64,000 bases of DNA from Mesorhizobium sp. 1M-11 (GTDB lineage Bacteria > Pseudomonadota > Alphaproteobacteria > Rhizobiales > Rhizobiaceae), in assembly GCF_001303895.1 (NCBI RefSeq), contig NZ_LJSD01000076.1, positions 47,968 to 111,967 of the forward strand, given 5' to 3'. Below the pieces are notes generated by a model that was given only the letters and a program-made list of their open reading frames with translations, had not been told where the DNA came from and ran no database searches. Of the stretch, positions 1 to 10,655 are shown piece by piece; within the stretch, counting starts at the first letter, position 1, and every line of letters begins with the position of its first letter. Both the position numbers and the translations under genes were made by a program.

Positions 1-68
1 CACCATTCCGAAAAGGCGCAAGCAACAGCCAGTTGCTGGGCCAAGCAGAACGCAGTCTCGGGCAGCCG

Positions 69-944
69 ATGACACGCCGAATCTGGCTTGTCTTGCTGGT
101 TCTGTTGCTGACCGGTGCTGGGCTGGCGGCCTGGTTTGCATTGCGGTCGCAGCCGACCGAGCCTGCGGGACTGCCATCGGCGCCAACGGTTCCGATATCG
201 CCGCAACCTTTGCCGCCGGCGGGCCAGGCTGTTCCATCCCCACCGCCGACAAAGATCGAGCTGCCTGAACCTTGCCGCGACTCTACTTTCGAGGCGGTCG
301 CTTATGTTGTCTGCGAAATAGACCTGCGCCGCTACACGGTGACGTTGCACAGGCTGGATTCGGCGGGAAAGCCTTATGGCTCCGTCACGAAATTCACTGA
401 AGCCATGCGTGTTGCCGGAACACCAGCGTTAATCGCCATGAATGCCGGCATGTACCACAAGGACCTGTCGCCGGTCGGTCTGTTCGTCGAGGACGGCCAC
501 AAAGGGGCGCCGCTCAACCGTGAGGACGCTGAGGGTAATTTCTTCCTCAAACCCAATGGTGTTTTTTATATCGGCACCGACGGCAAGGCGGGTGTTGCGG
601 AAACCGGCGCCTTCGCCACCGCAAACCCAACGGTCACTTATGCCACCCAGTCTGGTCCGATGCTGGTGATCGATGGGGTGCTTCATCCGCGTTTCGAGCC
701 GAATGGCATCTCGCGCTACATCCGCAACGGTGTCGGCGTTCGCGATCCTGATACGGTCGTTCTGGTGATTTCGCGCGGCGAAGTCAGCCTCGGCAGTTTC
801 GCTCGATTGTTCCGGGATGCGCTTGGATGCCGCAATGCGCTGTTCTTCGATGGCGCAGTCTCGACCCTTTCCAATGGCACGGACAGGATCGTCGGGGGCT
901 CGTTCCCCGCGGGGCCGATTTTGGCGGTGCGCATGAAGCCCTGA
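69..944 (+). CDS. Phosphodiester glycosidase family protein (DUF2233/NAGPA-like), membrane-anchored or secreted
   Basis: About 291 aa from the ATG at 69. A longer in-frame version would start at a TTG at 33, but the ATG directly precedes a positively charged MTRR segment and one hydrophobic helix (residues about 5-24), a typical signal anchor. A proline-rich linker (about 28-62) follows, then a domain with the features AMNAGMY, GLFVEDG, QSGPMLV and FFDGAVSTL, which match the NAGPA/DUF2233 fold seen in phosphodiester glycosidases. It probably acts in the periplasm or outside the cell on a sugar phosphodiester. The real substrate is not evident. It stands alone, convergent with the methyltransferase gene downstream. 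Confidence 0.8.
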   Translation: MTRRIWLVLLVLLLTGAGLAAWFALRSQPTEPAGLPSAPTVPISPQPLPPAGQAVPSPPPTKIELPEPCRDSTFEAVAYVVCEIDLRRYTVTLHRLDSAGKPYGSVTKFTEAMRVAGTPALIAMNAGMYHKDLSPVGLFVEDGHKGAPLNREDAEGNFFLKPNGVFYIGTDGKAGVAETGAFATANPTVTYATQSGPMLVIDGVLHPRFEPNGISRYIRNGVGVRDPDTVVLVISRGEVSLGSFARLFRDALGCRNALFFDGAVSTLSNGTDRIVGGSFPAGPILAVRMKP

Positions 945-972
945 GACCAGCAGCAGCCTGAAAAAGCGTGAC

Positions 973-1719
973 TTATTTGCGTGCGCGTATGCAGATGAAG
1001 CCAGGCATATGCGACAGTTCGGCGAAATGCCTGGCATCGGTCGTCTTCATTTCAGGCGCGGGTAGCGGCTCAACGAAGCGGTCAAGACACCAGCCGGATG
1101 CGGTGAGTGGGTTGAGGATATCCTGCAGTGGACGACGATAGGATTCCACATAGGGGTAAGGCCGCCCGAAGCCGGTCCAGTGTGTCCCCCAGCGATTGGT
1201 TTCGAAATAGGATTTCCCGCCGTGCGTGCTGGAATCCATCCAGTCGCGCATCGGATGGCTCATTGAGAAGACCAGCAAGCCGCCGGCGCGTGCGATGCGC
1301 GCAAACTCGCGAAACACAGTCTCCAACTGCTCGACATAATCGAGAGCAAGCGAGCAAAGAATGCGATCGACGCTCGCGTCGGGCATCCAATCGAGTGGGT
1401 GCCTGAAATCAGCTTCTCGAATCTCGACGTCAAGCCCTTCACACCGCTTACGGGCCAGCTCTACCATTTCGGGAGTGACATCGAAGGCCCGGACCCGTGC
1501 GCCTGCATCCGCCAGGATTTGGGAGACGATGCCGGAGCCGCAACCGGCATCGAGCACATCGAGGCCGGCTACATCGCCCAATAGCGCCAGCGAGGCGGGG
1601 CGTTCGTAAAGCGCATTGTGCGGTTTAGTCACGGCCGCACGATCATAACGCTCTGCGAAGGTTGCATAAGCGCGTTTTGCGAGAGGCTGATCAGCGCCTG
1701 CGCGGGAGTTTGTCGACAT
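973..1719 (-). CDS. Class I SAM-dependent methyltransferase
   Basis: 248 aa cytosolic protein with a Rossmann SAM-binding motif LDAGCGSG near residue 55, an acidic residue ending strand 2 (RAFDVTPEM), and the late motif GGLLVFSMSHPM, as in UbiE/Methyltransf_11-type enzymes. The substrate cannot be told from the sequence. It lies downstream of bolA on the same strand, 26 bases away, so co-transcription with purL-bolA is possible. In related genomes bolA is often followed by a monothiol glutaredoxin; this gene occupies that place here. Confidence 0.85.
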   Translation of the reverse strand: MSTNSRAGADQPLAKRAYATFAERYDRAAVTKPHNALYERPASLALLGDVAGLDVLDAGCGSGIVSQILADAGARVRAFDVTPEMVELARKRCEGLDVEIREADFRHPLDWMPDASVDRILCSLALDYVEQLETVFREFARIARAGGLLVFSMSHPMRDWMDSSTHGGKSYFETNRWGTHWTGFGRPYPYVESYRRPLQDILNPLTASGWCLDRFVEPLPAPEMKTTDARHFAELSHMPGFICIRARK

Positions 1720-1745
1720 AAGAGGTAATCAGAGCACCTGCGTGC

Positions 1746-1979
1746 TCATTCAGGTACGCTGGTCTGCAGGGCGAGGGCATGCAGCACGCCGCCCATATTG
1801 CCCTTCAGCGCGTCGTAGACCATCTGGTGCTGCTGCACGCGGTTCTTGCCGCGGAAGCTCTCGGCCACGACTTCGGCCGCGTAATGGTCGCCATCGCCTG
1901 CGAGATCGCGGATCGTCACCTTGGCGTCCGGAATACCTTCCTTGATCAGCCGTTCGATGTCGCGGGAGTCCATAGCCAT
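1746..1979 (-). CDS. bolA: BolA family protein
   Basis: 77 aa, starting at the ATG at 1979, where the frame begins MAMDSRDIERLIKEG. An upstream extension in this frame overlaps purL and is not credible. The sequence carries the BolA signature (VVAESFRGKNRVQQHQMVY); the QQHQ form is closer to the BolA2/IbaG subgroup than to classical BolA. Family members pair with monothiol glutaredoxins in iron-sulfur handling and iron regulation. It starts 17 bases after purL ends, an order common in rhizobia (purL-bolA-grx), but no glutaredoxin follows here. Confidence 0.9.
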   Translation of the reverse strand: MAMDSRDIERLIKEGIPDAKVTIRDLAGDGDHYAAEVVAESFRGKNRVQQHQMVYDALKGNMGGVLHALALQTSVPE

Positions 1980-1996
1980 GGGACGTTCCTTCTTGT

Positions 1997-4222
<2,226 letters not shown>

Positions 4223-4416
4223 GGTGCGGCGGGCAGCTCCGAAAGCGTGTTGCGGCCCCTATAGCCGAACAGCCGGCGTTGCGACACTGCCGATTTCAGA
4301 AAAAAGGCCGCATGCCACAGGCAGTTTGCTTCTGGCTGGACTTGTGCGCCTGAATAAGAGGGTTTCGCGAGCTCTTTAGTGCTGGACTGGGCGGTGCCAC
4401 CGGGATTGCCGGCGGT

Positions 4417-5835
4417 TCAGCCGAAGGAATCGTAACCCGCGCGGCCTTCTTCCAGCAGTCTGCGGATGATTTCCACACCGCGCGCGACTTCGCCGCGCTG
4501 GCTTGGCGCCGAGACGCCAAAACGCACGCCATGGAAGACCTGTTCGGAACGGCCGGCTTTGAATTCGTCCTCATCGTCGAGCAACACGCCGTTCTCAAAC
4601 GATGCCTTCTTGAAAGTGCCGGAAAGCCAGGGGTCGGGCAAAGTGAGCCAGACGAAGGGCACGTTGTCGCGTGCCTGAAAAGCGAAACCGGCGAGCTTCT
4701 CGCGCACGACGGCGATGCGGGCGTCGATCTCGCGAATGCTGTCGCGGCGGATTTCATGCGCCTTGCCGGACAGCACCAGTCGGGCGCCGACTTCGGCAAG
4801 CAGGAACGGCAGGCCTCCGGTCAGCATCTTGTGTGCCACCTGGATACGGTGGCGGTAGGCGGGTGGGCAGGACAGCCAGCCGCCGCGCACCCCTGCAGAC
4901 ACCGATTTCGACAGGCCGCCAGCGACAATGGTGCGCTCCGGTGCGAATTCGGCCAGCAGCGGTGTCTTGTCGTCGGTGAGACCGCCATAAAGGTCATCCT
5001 CGACCAACAGCACATTGTATTCCCGCGCGATCAGCGCGATGTCACGCCGGCGCCCGACGTCGATCGTGGCCAATGTCGGGTTCTGCACGGTCGGCATCAG
5101 AAACATCATCTTGGGATGTTTCTGCGCGCAGACATGCTCGAAGTCCTCTGGATCGATGCCCTCGGCGTCGGAACCAACCAGCGCGATGCGTCGTCCGATC
5201 AGTCCTGCGCTGCGCGACACCTGCGAATAGGTCAGGTGCTCAAAGGCAATGTAATCACCGGGTGCCGTGAGCGCTGCAATCGCTGCCATCACAGCGGCAT
5301 GGGTGCCGAGTGTCGGCACTATGCTGTCCGGGCTGGGGCGAAAACCATTGCGGGCAAGCCACAGGCTGCCGGCCTCCATCCAGTGCTGCGGGAAGTCACG
5401 CGTATAACTGGCGATTTCATAGGCGTGCTCGCGCGCGATCTGGGTCAGAAGCTCGGTGATGGCACCACCCTGACCGGTGTCGGGCGCTGCCGTGCTGTCG
5501 AAACGCAGCTTGCCCGCCGGCACCACGGCAAGACGTGTGCCTTCGGGATGGGAGGGGAGGGCGGGCTCGCCCGCTGGCGTGTTGGCGGAATGGCGTTCCA
5601 GCACATAGGTGCCGCGACCAACCTCCCCGCTGACCAGTCCCCGCTCTCGCAGCAACTGGTAGGCGCGGCCGATCGTGCCGACGGTCGCGCCGATGTCGTA
5701 AGCGAGATCGCGCTGTGGTGGCAATTTCGTGCCGGGACCAAGCACGCCACGGTCGATATCCGCTTCGATGCGGTCTGCCAGGCGCTGATACAGCGGGCCT
5801 GTGCCGGCGGATAGGTCGGGAAGCCAATTTGTCAT
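4417..5835 (-). CDS. MocR-type regulator (GntR winged helix fused to class I aminotransferase-like domain)
   Basis: 472 aa. Residues about 10-80 form a GntR winged helix (LPPQRDLAYDIGATVG, GRAYQLLRERGLVS). The rest is a fold-type I aminotransferase domain with the PLP lysine in GGLSKSVSAGVRGG. MocR proteins sense PLP, vitamin B6 or amino-compound metabolites and act as activators and repressors, usually of a neighbouring gene. The divergent neighbour is the DUF1127 gene at 5926, so its target is unclear. The intervening region is AT-rich for this genome and twice contains GTGACAAT (near 5835 and 5910), which may be a binding direct repeat; that is a guess. Confidence 0.9.
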   Translation of the reverse strand: MTNWLPDLSAGTGPLYQRLADRIEADIDRGVLGPGTKLPPQRDLAYDIGATVGTIGRAYQLLRERGLVSGEVGRGTYVLERHSANTPAGEPALPSHPEGTRLAVVPAGKLRFDSTAAPDTGQGGAITELLTQIAREHAYEIASYTRDFPQHWMEAGSLWLARNGFRPSPDSIVPTLGTHAAVMAAIAALTAPGDYIAFEHLTYSQVSRSAGLIGRRIALVGSDAEGIDPEDFEHVCAQKHPKMMFLMPTVQNPTLATIDVGRRRDIALIAREYNVLLVEDDLYGGLTDDKTPLLAEFAPERTIVAGGLSKSVSAGVRGGWLSCPPAYRHRIQVAHKMLTGGLPFLLAEVGARLVLSGKAHEIRRDSIREIDARIAVVREKLAGFAFQARDNVPFVWLTLPDPWLSGTFKKASFENGVLLDDEDEFKAGRSEQVFHGVRFGVSAPSQRGEVARGVEIIRRLLEEGRAGYDSFG

Positions 5836-5925
5836 GGTGACAATTTAGTATATTGTATCAATTGAAGAGTCAATACATATGGATTGCACCGCGATTGTTG
5901 CGGAGATTGTGACAATGGTGCCGTT

Positions 5926-6171
5926 ATGACGAGTGCAATAGAGACAATTTATCGGAGACAATCTTCTCCGATCGAGCAACCATCAGGCCATTCTGGTTTT
6001 GGTCGTCGTGTGACGGTGATGATGGTCTCGTTTTCAGCCTGGCTGTCATTCGCGCTGGAGCGTCATCGCAGCCGAAAGATCTTGCTCGAAATGACTGACG
6101 AGCAATTGAAGGACATCGGGATTTCGCGCGCAGACGCTTATCGCGAAGGAATGCGTTCCTTCTTGGATTGA
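5926..6171 (+). CDS. DUF1127 domain protein
   Basis: 81 aa from the ATG at 5926. The C-terminal 40 residues match DUF1127: a short amphipathic helix (LERHRSRKILLEMTDEQ) followed by LKDIGISRADAYREG. DUF1127 peptides are abundant small arginine-rich proteins in alphaproteobacteria; some members affect phosphate or carbon metabolism and RNA turnover, but the role of this one is unknown. It lies divergent from the MocR gene and 30 bases upstream of a second DUF1127-like gene, so the two may form a small operon. Confidence 0.8.
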   Translation: MTSAIETIYRRQSSPIEQPSGHSGFGRRVTVMMVSFSAWLSFALERHRSRKILLEMTDEQLKDIGISRADAYREGMRSFLD

Positions 6172-6201
6172 GCCGCGGTGCTCGTTGAGACGAGGTGCGA
6201 T

Positions 6202-6399
6202 ATGGAACGGAAAAAGAGATACCCTGCGCCTATACGCTCCACCGGGTGGGCGCTTCCGACTTTTACGAGCTCGCTGGACAATTTGCTGCGCTGGTGGAAC
6301 GCGTTGCCGCAACATCAGCTCACGCGCCGCGGTCTGATGGAGCTCGATGACGAGCAGCTTGCCGAACTCGGCATGCCGCCGCGCCCAGGAACGATGTGA
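6202..6399 (+). CDS. Second DUF1127-like small protein
   Basis: 65 aa from the ATG at 6202, which has a GAGG about 8 bases upstream. A GTG at 6178 in the same frame lacks a good ribosome site. The C-terminal part reads LLRWWNALPQHQLTRRGLMELDDEQLAELGMPPRPGTM, given here in two parts: an aromatic amphipathic helix (LLRWWNAL) and the DUF1127 hallmark MELDDEQLAELG. It is tandem to the DUF1127 gene at 5926, but the two proteins are not close copies, so they look like old paralogues. Function unknown. Confidence 0.75.
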   Translation: MERKKRYPAPIRSTGWALPTFTSSLDNLLRWWNALPQHQLTRRGLMELDDEQLAELGMPPRPGTM

Positions 6400-6454
6400 G
6401 CCGAAATCAAACGGAAATCTCCGAGAGACGGTTACCGTCAATGGCGAAAGTTTC

Positions 6455-7102
6455 CTAGTTCGGTTGCACCTTGCCGGCGCGTCGCCTGCCAACGACTTTG
6501 TCCGTGGCGACAGCGCAGATGCCGAGGATCACGAACAACGCTGCGACGCCAAGCGCTGCGGTCGCCACGCCGACAAAACCATTCTTGCCGATATCAAGAA
6601 ACGGGTAGGGTACTTCGCCCGCGAAAGGCGCGCGGGCAAGCGCGTAGGTGACGTAGAGCACCGGATAGGCAAGCCACACAAAAATGTCGCCCCAGCGCGA
6701 CGTGCCATCGGCCCCGGCCGCCAGCCACCACAGCACAAACAGCGCCGGCGCAATGTAGTGAAGCAGTATGTCGCACAACAGGAACAATCCCTGCGGCTGC
6801 CATAGCGGTGCCAGCACGACGAGATAGACGATGGCGACGACGCTGATTGCCACCGCAACGCCGGCACGCAGCCGTGGCGAGGCGAAAGCCTGCACCCAGG
6901 CATTGCCCGTGGAGGACAGCAACGCGATGTGGACCATCACCGCAGCGATGTTGGTGAGGATGGTGAAGAAGCTGAAATAGAAGACGACAGAGCCGAGAAG
7001 GCTGCGACCCGCGGCCATCGAAGCCGGAATGGTGATCGCGAATTGCAGGATCAGACCGGCCAAGCCTACCACCAGTTCGGCAATCTGCAGGATGCGCCCC
7101 AT
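6455..7102 (-). CDS. Pr6Pr family integral membrane protein
   Basis: 215 aa with about six hydrophobic segments, beginning MGRILQIAELVVGLAGL and containing FSFFTILTNI and HYIAPALFVLWW, which recall the Pr6Pr/FAR-17a/AIG1-like membrane family (bacterial members have no established function). The C-terminus ends in a basic cytosolic tail (RRRAGKVQPN). It sits 15 bases downstream of the lipoprotein gene on the same strand, in the tail of the purine operon. It may be co-transcribed with purQ, though nothing links it to purine metabolism. Confidence 0.75.
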   Translation of the reverse strand: MGRILQIAELVVGLAGLILQFAITIPASMAAGRSLLGSVVFYFSFFTILTNIAAVMVHIALLSSTGNAWVQAFASPRLRAGVAVAISVVAIVYLVVLAPLWQPQGLFLLCDILLHYIAPALFVLWWLAAGADGTSRWGDIFVWLAYPVLYVTYALARAPFAGEVPYPFLDIGKNGFVGVATAALGVAALFVILGICAVATDKVVGRRRAGKVQPN

Positions 7103-7117
7103 CGGGTGCTCAGTTGC

Positions 7118-7537
7118 CTATGCTTTTGCGCCGCAGTCGCTGCTGCCGGTCTGCCAGCGGGCGATATCGGAACCGATGCGGCCGGAGAGCGGTTCGCTCA
7201 TCAGCGGGCCGAACACTTCGACCCGGTTGGAGTTGCCGCGTGCCTGCACCACCAGCAGCGGCTTGCCGCCATAATGCTTGGCCGGCACAAGCAGGAAGCG
7301 CGGTGTGCCGCCGAAATTGTTCAGCTCGTTGGCCATCTGGTAGGATTTGAAAGCCGGGTCCTTCGAAGCGATCCAGCATTTGTGCGCAGCAATCGCCACC
7401 TGTTCCATGGCGCGCAGCGAAGCACTTTTGCCGCCGCCGCTGGGCGCGGAGTTATAGGACTTCGACTGGCAAGCCACCAGTGCGAGGCTTGCGAGGGCGA
7501 CAATGCCGAAACGAATGGCCGTCTTTGCTGCGTTCAT
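7118..7537 (-). CDS. Putative lipoprotein of unknown function
   Basis: 139 aa from the ATG at 7537 (MNAAKTAIRFG). A signal peptide of about 20 residues ends in a lipobox-like LASLALVAC, with Cys as the predicted lipidated residue. The mature part carries a conserved-looking core (AHKCWIASKDPAFKSYQMAN, RFLLVPAKHYGG, VVQARG) and two further cysteines. I do not recognise a named domain. It is 55 bases downstream of purQ on the same strand, so it may ride on the purine transcript. Confidence 0.7.
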   Translation of the reverse strand: MNAAKTAIRFGIVALASLALVACQSKSYNSAPSGGGKSASLRAMEQVAIAAHKCWIASKDPAFKSYQMANELNNFGGTPRFLLVPAKHYGGKPLLVVQARGNSNRVEVFGPLMSEPLSGRIGSDIARWQTGSSDCGAKA

Positions 7538-7592
7538 CGTTTCGGCTTCCCCAAGTCGAGATAAGATTTCAGTGGTGTTGAAAAGGTCGTGT

Positions 7593-8261
7593 TCAGGCAG
7601 CGATGCCGAGCGCGCCTTCGAAAAGGGCACGACCATCGTTGCCGCCATGCGCCGCCTCGATCAGGTTCTCGGGATGCGGCATCAGGCCGAGTACATTGCC
7701 CTTGTCGTTGATGATGCCGGCGATGTCGTTGATCGAGCCGTTCGGATTGGTATCTTCGGCGTAGCGGAACACGACGCGGCCTTCGCCTTCGATGCGAGCG
7801 AGCGTGTCGGCATCGGCGAAATAGTTGCCGTCATGATGCGCCACCGGACAGCGGATGATCTGGTTCGGCTGATAGCCTCGTGTAAACGCCGTGTTGGCGT
7901 TGGCGACCTGCAGCTTCACTTCGCGGCAGACGAATTTCAGCGACGCATTGCGCATCAGTGCGCCGGGCAAAAGGCCCGCCTCGACCAGGATCTGAAACCC
8001 GTTGCAGACGCCCACCACCATCACGCCCTTGGCCGCTTTCTCAGCCACCGCCCGCATCACCGGCGAGCGTGCCGCGATCGCGCCGCAACGCAGATAGTCG
8101 CCGAACGAGAAGCCGCCGGGAATGGCGATCAGGTCGACATCGGGGATTTCCGTATCGGTCTGCCAGACCGTGGCCGGTGCGGTGCCGGAAATCTTGGTCA
8201 GTGCCGCGATCATATCGCGGTCGCGATTGAGGCCGGGGAGAAGGACGACGGCTGTTTTCAT
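7593..8261 (-). CDS. purQ: Phosphoribosylformylglycinamidine synthase subunit PurQ (glutaminase)
   Basis: 222 aa, standard length for PurQ. It is a class I glutamine amidotransferase that hydrolyses glutamine and passes ammonia to PurL. The nucleophile elbow is GVCNGFQIL, and the His-Glu pair lies in MPHPENLIEAAHGG near the C-terminus. The N-terminus MKTAVVLLPGLNRDRDM is typical. It follows the secreted orf by three bases, and purS and purC are immediately upstream in the same direction, giving the order purC-purS-orf-purQ. Confidence 0.97.
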   Translation of the reverse strand: MKTAVVLLPGLNRDRDMIAALTKISGTAPATVWQTDTEIPDVDLIAIPGGFSFGDYLRCGAIAARSPVMRAVAEKAAKGVMVVGVCNGFQILVEAGLLPGALMRNASLKFVCREVKLQVANANTAFTRGYQPNQIIRCPVAHHDGNYFADADTLARIEGEGRVVFRYAEDTNPNGSINDIAGIINDKGNVLGLMPHPENLIEAAHGGNDGRALFEGALGIAA

Positions 8262-8264
8262 GGT

Positions 8265-8783
8265 CTATCGCACAATCTGGGGAGCAATTTTCTGAAAAGC
8301 GAGGGCACCGACACGTTTGGCCTCTGCACGGCTGCTGGCAATGCAACGCATGAGCAGCAACTGGTGATCCTGATAAAGCGTGTAGGTGTTGGCATAGATG
8401 TTGTCGGAGATCTTCACGTCACTGACAAAACCGACGGCATTCTTGAGGTTCGATTTTTTCAAGCTGTAGCATTCAGTGCCGCTTTTGGCGGCATTTTTCT
8501 TGCATATGTCCAACATTGTCTGCGCCGTTGTCTTGCCGGTGCGGACGCGATCCTCCATGCCAAGCGGCGCTTTCGAGAGCTGGACATCGATTGCCGTGAA
8601 CCCTTTGCAATCGCTGCAGGACAGGACGAGCCGCTTGCCCTGGGGTTTCGTCGACCATTTGCCGGCAAGCGCCTTGGTATCGACCTTGCTCAGGTCGGTA
8701 AGCTGCATCGCAATTGCCGGCCCTCCCAGCGACATCGATGCGAGGAGCGTCGTTGCGATAAGCTTCTTCATACGATTGCTCAT
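8265..8783 (-). CDS. Secreted/periplasmic protein of unknown function between purS and purQ
   Basis: 172 aa from the ATG at 8783 (a second ATG at 8771, MKKLIATTLL, is also possible). A clear signal peptide is cleaved after about ...GGPAIAMQ. The mature protein has four cysteines, two in LSCSDCKGFTAIDV, one in ICKKNAAKSGTECYSL and others towards the end, suggesting disulfides. I recognise no domain. It begins 17 bases after purS and ends three bases before purQ, so it is certainly in the purine operon, which is odd for an exported protein. Confidence 0.8.
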   Translation of the reverse strand: MSNRMKKLIATTLLASMSLGGPAIAMQLTDLSKVDTKALAGKWSTKPQGKRLVLSCSDCKGFTAIDVQLSKAPLGMEDRVRTGKTTAQTMLDICKKNAAKSGTECYSLKKSNLKNAVGFVSDVKISDNIYANTYTLYQDHQLLLMRCIASSRAEAKRVGALAFQKIAPQIVR

Positions 8784-8800
8784 CGCCACCTTTGTCACGG

Positions 8801-9043
8801 CTAGACGAAGCTCACCGAATAATTCTCGATCACAGTATTCGCCAACAGCTTGTCGCACATGGCCTTGAGTTCGTTCTCGGCCTTGGCCTTGTCGGTCCCA
8901 TCGAGTTCGATGTCGAACACCTTGCCCTGGCGCACCTGGCCGACGCCGTCGAAGCCGAGGCCGCCCAAGGCATGTTCGATTGCCTTGCCCTGCGGGTCGA
9001 GCACGCCATTTTTCAGGGTTACGGTGACGCGGGCTTTAATCAC
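8801..9043 (-). CDS. purS: Phosphoribosylformylglycinamidine synthase subunit PurS
   Basis: 80 aa from a GTG at 9043 (then IKARVTVTLKNGVLDPQG). A TTG three codons earlier is possible, but the GTG has an AACGAGGA about 10 bases upstream and gives the usual PurS length. PurS forms the bridging subunit of the PurL-PurQ-PurS FGAM synthase complex. Characteristic features are VLDPQGKAIEHALGGLGF and the closing TVIENYSVSF. It lies between purC and the secreted orf. Confidence 0.95.
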   Translation of the reverse strand: MIKARVTVTLKNGVLDPQGKAIEHALGGLGFDGVGQVRQGKVFDIELDGTDKAKAENELKAMCDKLLANTVIENYSVSFV

Positions 9044-9157
9044 GCTATGCAATCCTCGTTGTAGTCGTCCGGATGGTCGTTTGGTCGGCTCCGGCGGAAG
9101 CTGCCCCAGGAACCGGATGCGCCGACTTCGGGTAAGAGGCCGGCGCGGGGTGTCGTC

Positions 9158-9949
9158 TCAGTGCTTGGTGTCCTTCGGGCCGCTTGAGGCGACCAGAACC
9201 GGCCCGGTCGGGCGCATTGGCTCGTTCTCGTTCATGATGCCGAGGCGGCGCGCCACTTCCTGGTAGGCCTCGACCAGCCCGCCCATGTCGCGGCGGAAAC
9301 GGTCCTTGTCGAGCTTGTCCTGGGTGGCGACATCCCACAGGCGGCACGAGTCGGGTGAAATCTCGTCGGCCACGACGATGCGCATCATGTCGCCTTCGAA
9401 CAGGCGGCCGCATTCGATCTTGAAGTCGATGAGCTGGATGCCGACGCCGAGGAACAGGCCGGAGAGGAAATCGTTGACGCGGATGGCCAGCGCCATGATG
9501 TCATCGATTTCCTGCGGGCTTGCCCAGCCGAAAGCCGTGATGTGTTCTTCCGACACCATCGGATCGTCCAACGCATCGGCCTTGTAGTAGAATTCGATGA
9601 TCGAGCGCGGCAGGACGGTGCCTTCCTCGATGCCAAGCCGCTTGGCCAGCGAGCCTGCGGCGACGTTGCGCACCACCACTTCCAGCGGAATGATCTCGAC
9701 TTCCTTGATCAGCTGCTCGCGCATGTTGAGCCGACGGATGAAGTGGGTCGGGATACCCATGCGGTTGAGATGGTTGAAGATGTGCTCGGAGATGCGGTTG
9801 TTGAGCACGCCCTTGCCGTCGACCACTTCGTGCTTCTTCTTGTTGAACGCGGTGGCATCGTCCTTGAAGAACTGGATCAGTGTTCCGGGCTCGGGCCCTT
9901 CATAGAGGATCTTGGCCTTGCCTTCGTAGATGCGGCGGCGTGACTTCAT
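9158..9949 (-). CDS. purC: Phosphoribosylaminoimidazolesuccinocarboxamide synthase (SAICAR synthase)
   Basis: 263 aa from the ATG at 9949 (MKSRRRIYEGKAKILYEG). It joins CAIR with aspartate using ATP to form SAICAR. Family motifs include the phosphate-binding YEGKAK, FKDDATAFN, the catalytic region EVVVRNVAAGS, and LIDFKIECGR near residue 195. The upstream methionine at 10033 would add an unlikely basic leader. It is the first gene of the minus-strand block purC-purS-orf-purQ and is divergent from the DUF1476 gene; the shared 284-base interval should hold both promoters. Confidence 0.97.
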   Translation of the reverse strand: MKSRRRIYEGKAKILYEGPEPGTLIQFFKDDATAFNKKKHEVVDGKGVLNNRISEHIFNHLNRMGIPTHFIRRLNMREQLIKEVEIIPLEVVVRNVAAGSLAKRLGIEEGTVLPRSIIEFYYKADALDDPMVSEEHITAFGWASPQEIDDIMALAIRVNDFLSGLFLGVGIQLIDFKIECGRLFEGDMMRIVVADEISPDSCRLWDVATQDKLDKDRFRRDMGGLVEAYQEVARRLGIMNENEPMRPTGPVLVASSGPKDTKH

Positions 9950-10233
9950 CTGGTTTTTTCTCTGGTTGGAAGGGCAGGCGGCAATGACCGGTCCCTTTCT
10001 TTCGCGGCACGTGGCGGCGGCTATGGGTCTCAATCGCGGTCTCTACCGCAATCGTGGGCGTCGCTCAATCGGCAAATCGGTTGAATCACTGCTTTCCGGG
10101 CCGAAATGCCGCAACGCAACAAGCAAGCGATAGGTAAGATCACATATTGACCGCGCGCCAGCCATTTGGTTTGAGAAATCCCGATAGCGATATATCGACC
10201 ACCAACCGAATCGGTTCCACCGGAGGATTTGCG

Positions 10234-10554
10234 ATGAGCAGCATGAAGGACCGTGAAGAGGGCTTCGAGCGCAAGTTCGTCTTCGACGAGGAACTGCGTT
10301 TCAAGGCGAACGCGCGCCGCAACAAGGCACTCGGCCTGTGGGCAGCCGAAAAGCTGGGCAAGACCGGCGCCGATGCCGACGCCTATGCCAAGGAAGTTGT
10401 GGTCTCGGACATCGAGGAAGCGGGCGACCATGACGTGTTCCGCAAGATCCGCAAGGATTTCGATGCTGCCAATATCGACCAGTCCGATCACCAGATCCGT
10501 CGCACCATGGATGAACTGATGGCCCAGGCCATCGAGCAGATCAAGAACACCTGA
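10234..10554 (+). CDS. DUF1476 protein, F1FO-ATPase inhibitor zeta subunit
   Basis: 106 aa from the ATG at 10234, preceded by CGGAGGA. The sequence MSSMKDREEGFERKFVFDE and the helical, acidic/basic remainder match the DUF1476 family, whose Paracoccus member is the zeta inhibitor of the F1FO-ATP synthase, acting like mitochondrial IF1 through its N-terminus. Length and N-terminal KDREEGFE core are standard. It is monocistronic, followed by a strong terminator, and divergent from purC. Confidence 0.9.
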   Translation: MSSMKDREEGFERKFVFDEELRFKANARRNKALGLWAAEKLGKTGADADAYAKEVVVSDIEEAGDHDVFRKIRKDFDAANIDQSDHQIRRTMDELMAQAIEQIKNT

Positions 10555-10585
10555 TCACCGGGCGCCGGAACGACTGGACCAATGG

Positions 10586-10613
10586 ACCGCCCGGTTTTTC
10601 CGGGCGGTTTTTC
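10586..10613 (+). terminator. Rho-independent terminator after the DUF1476 gene
   Basis: A perfect 9-bp stem (ACCGCCCGG at 10586-10594 and CCGGGCGGT at 10600-10608) with a five-T loop, followed by a run of T residues. It lies 31 bases after the DUF1476 stop codon. Confidence 0.9.
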
Positions 10614-10655
10614 TTTGCCTTTTCCGTCATTTCCGGCTGAAACTGGATTCAAATC

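Noticed and set aside
4531..5814. 427-codon plus-strand frame
   Set aside because: Antisense to the MocR gene; no motif or ribosome site.
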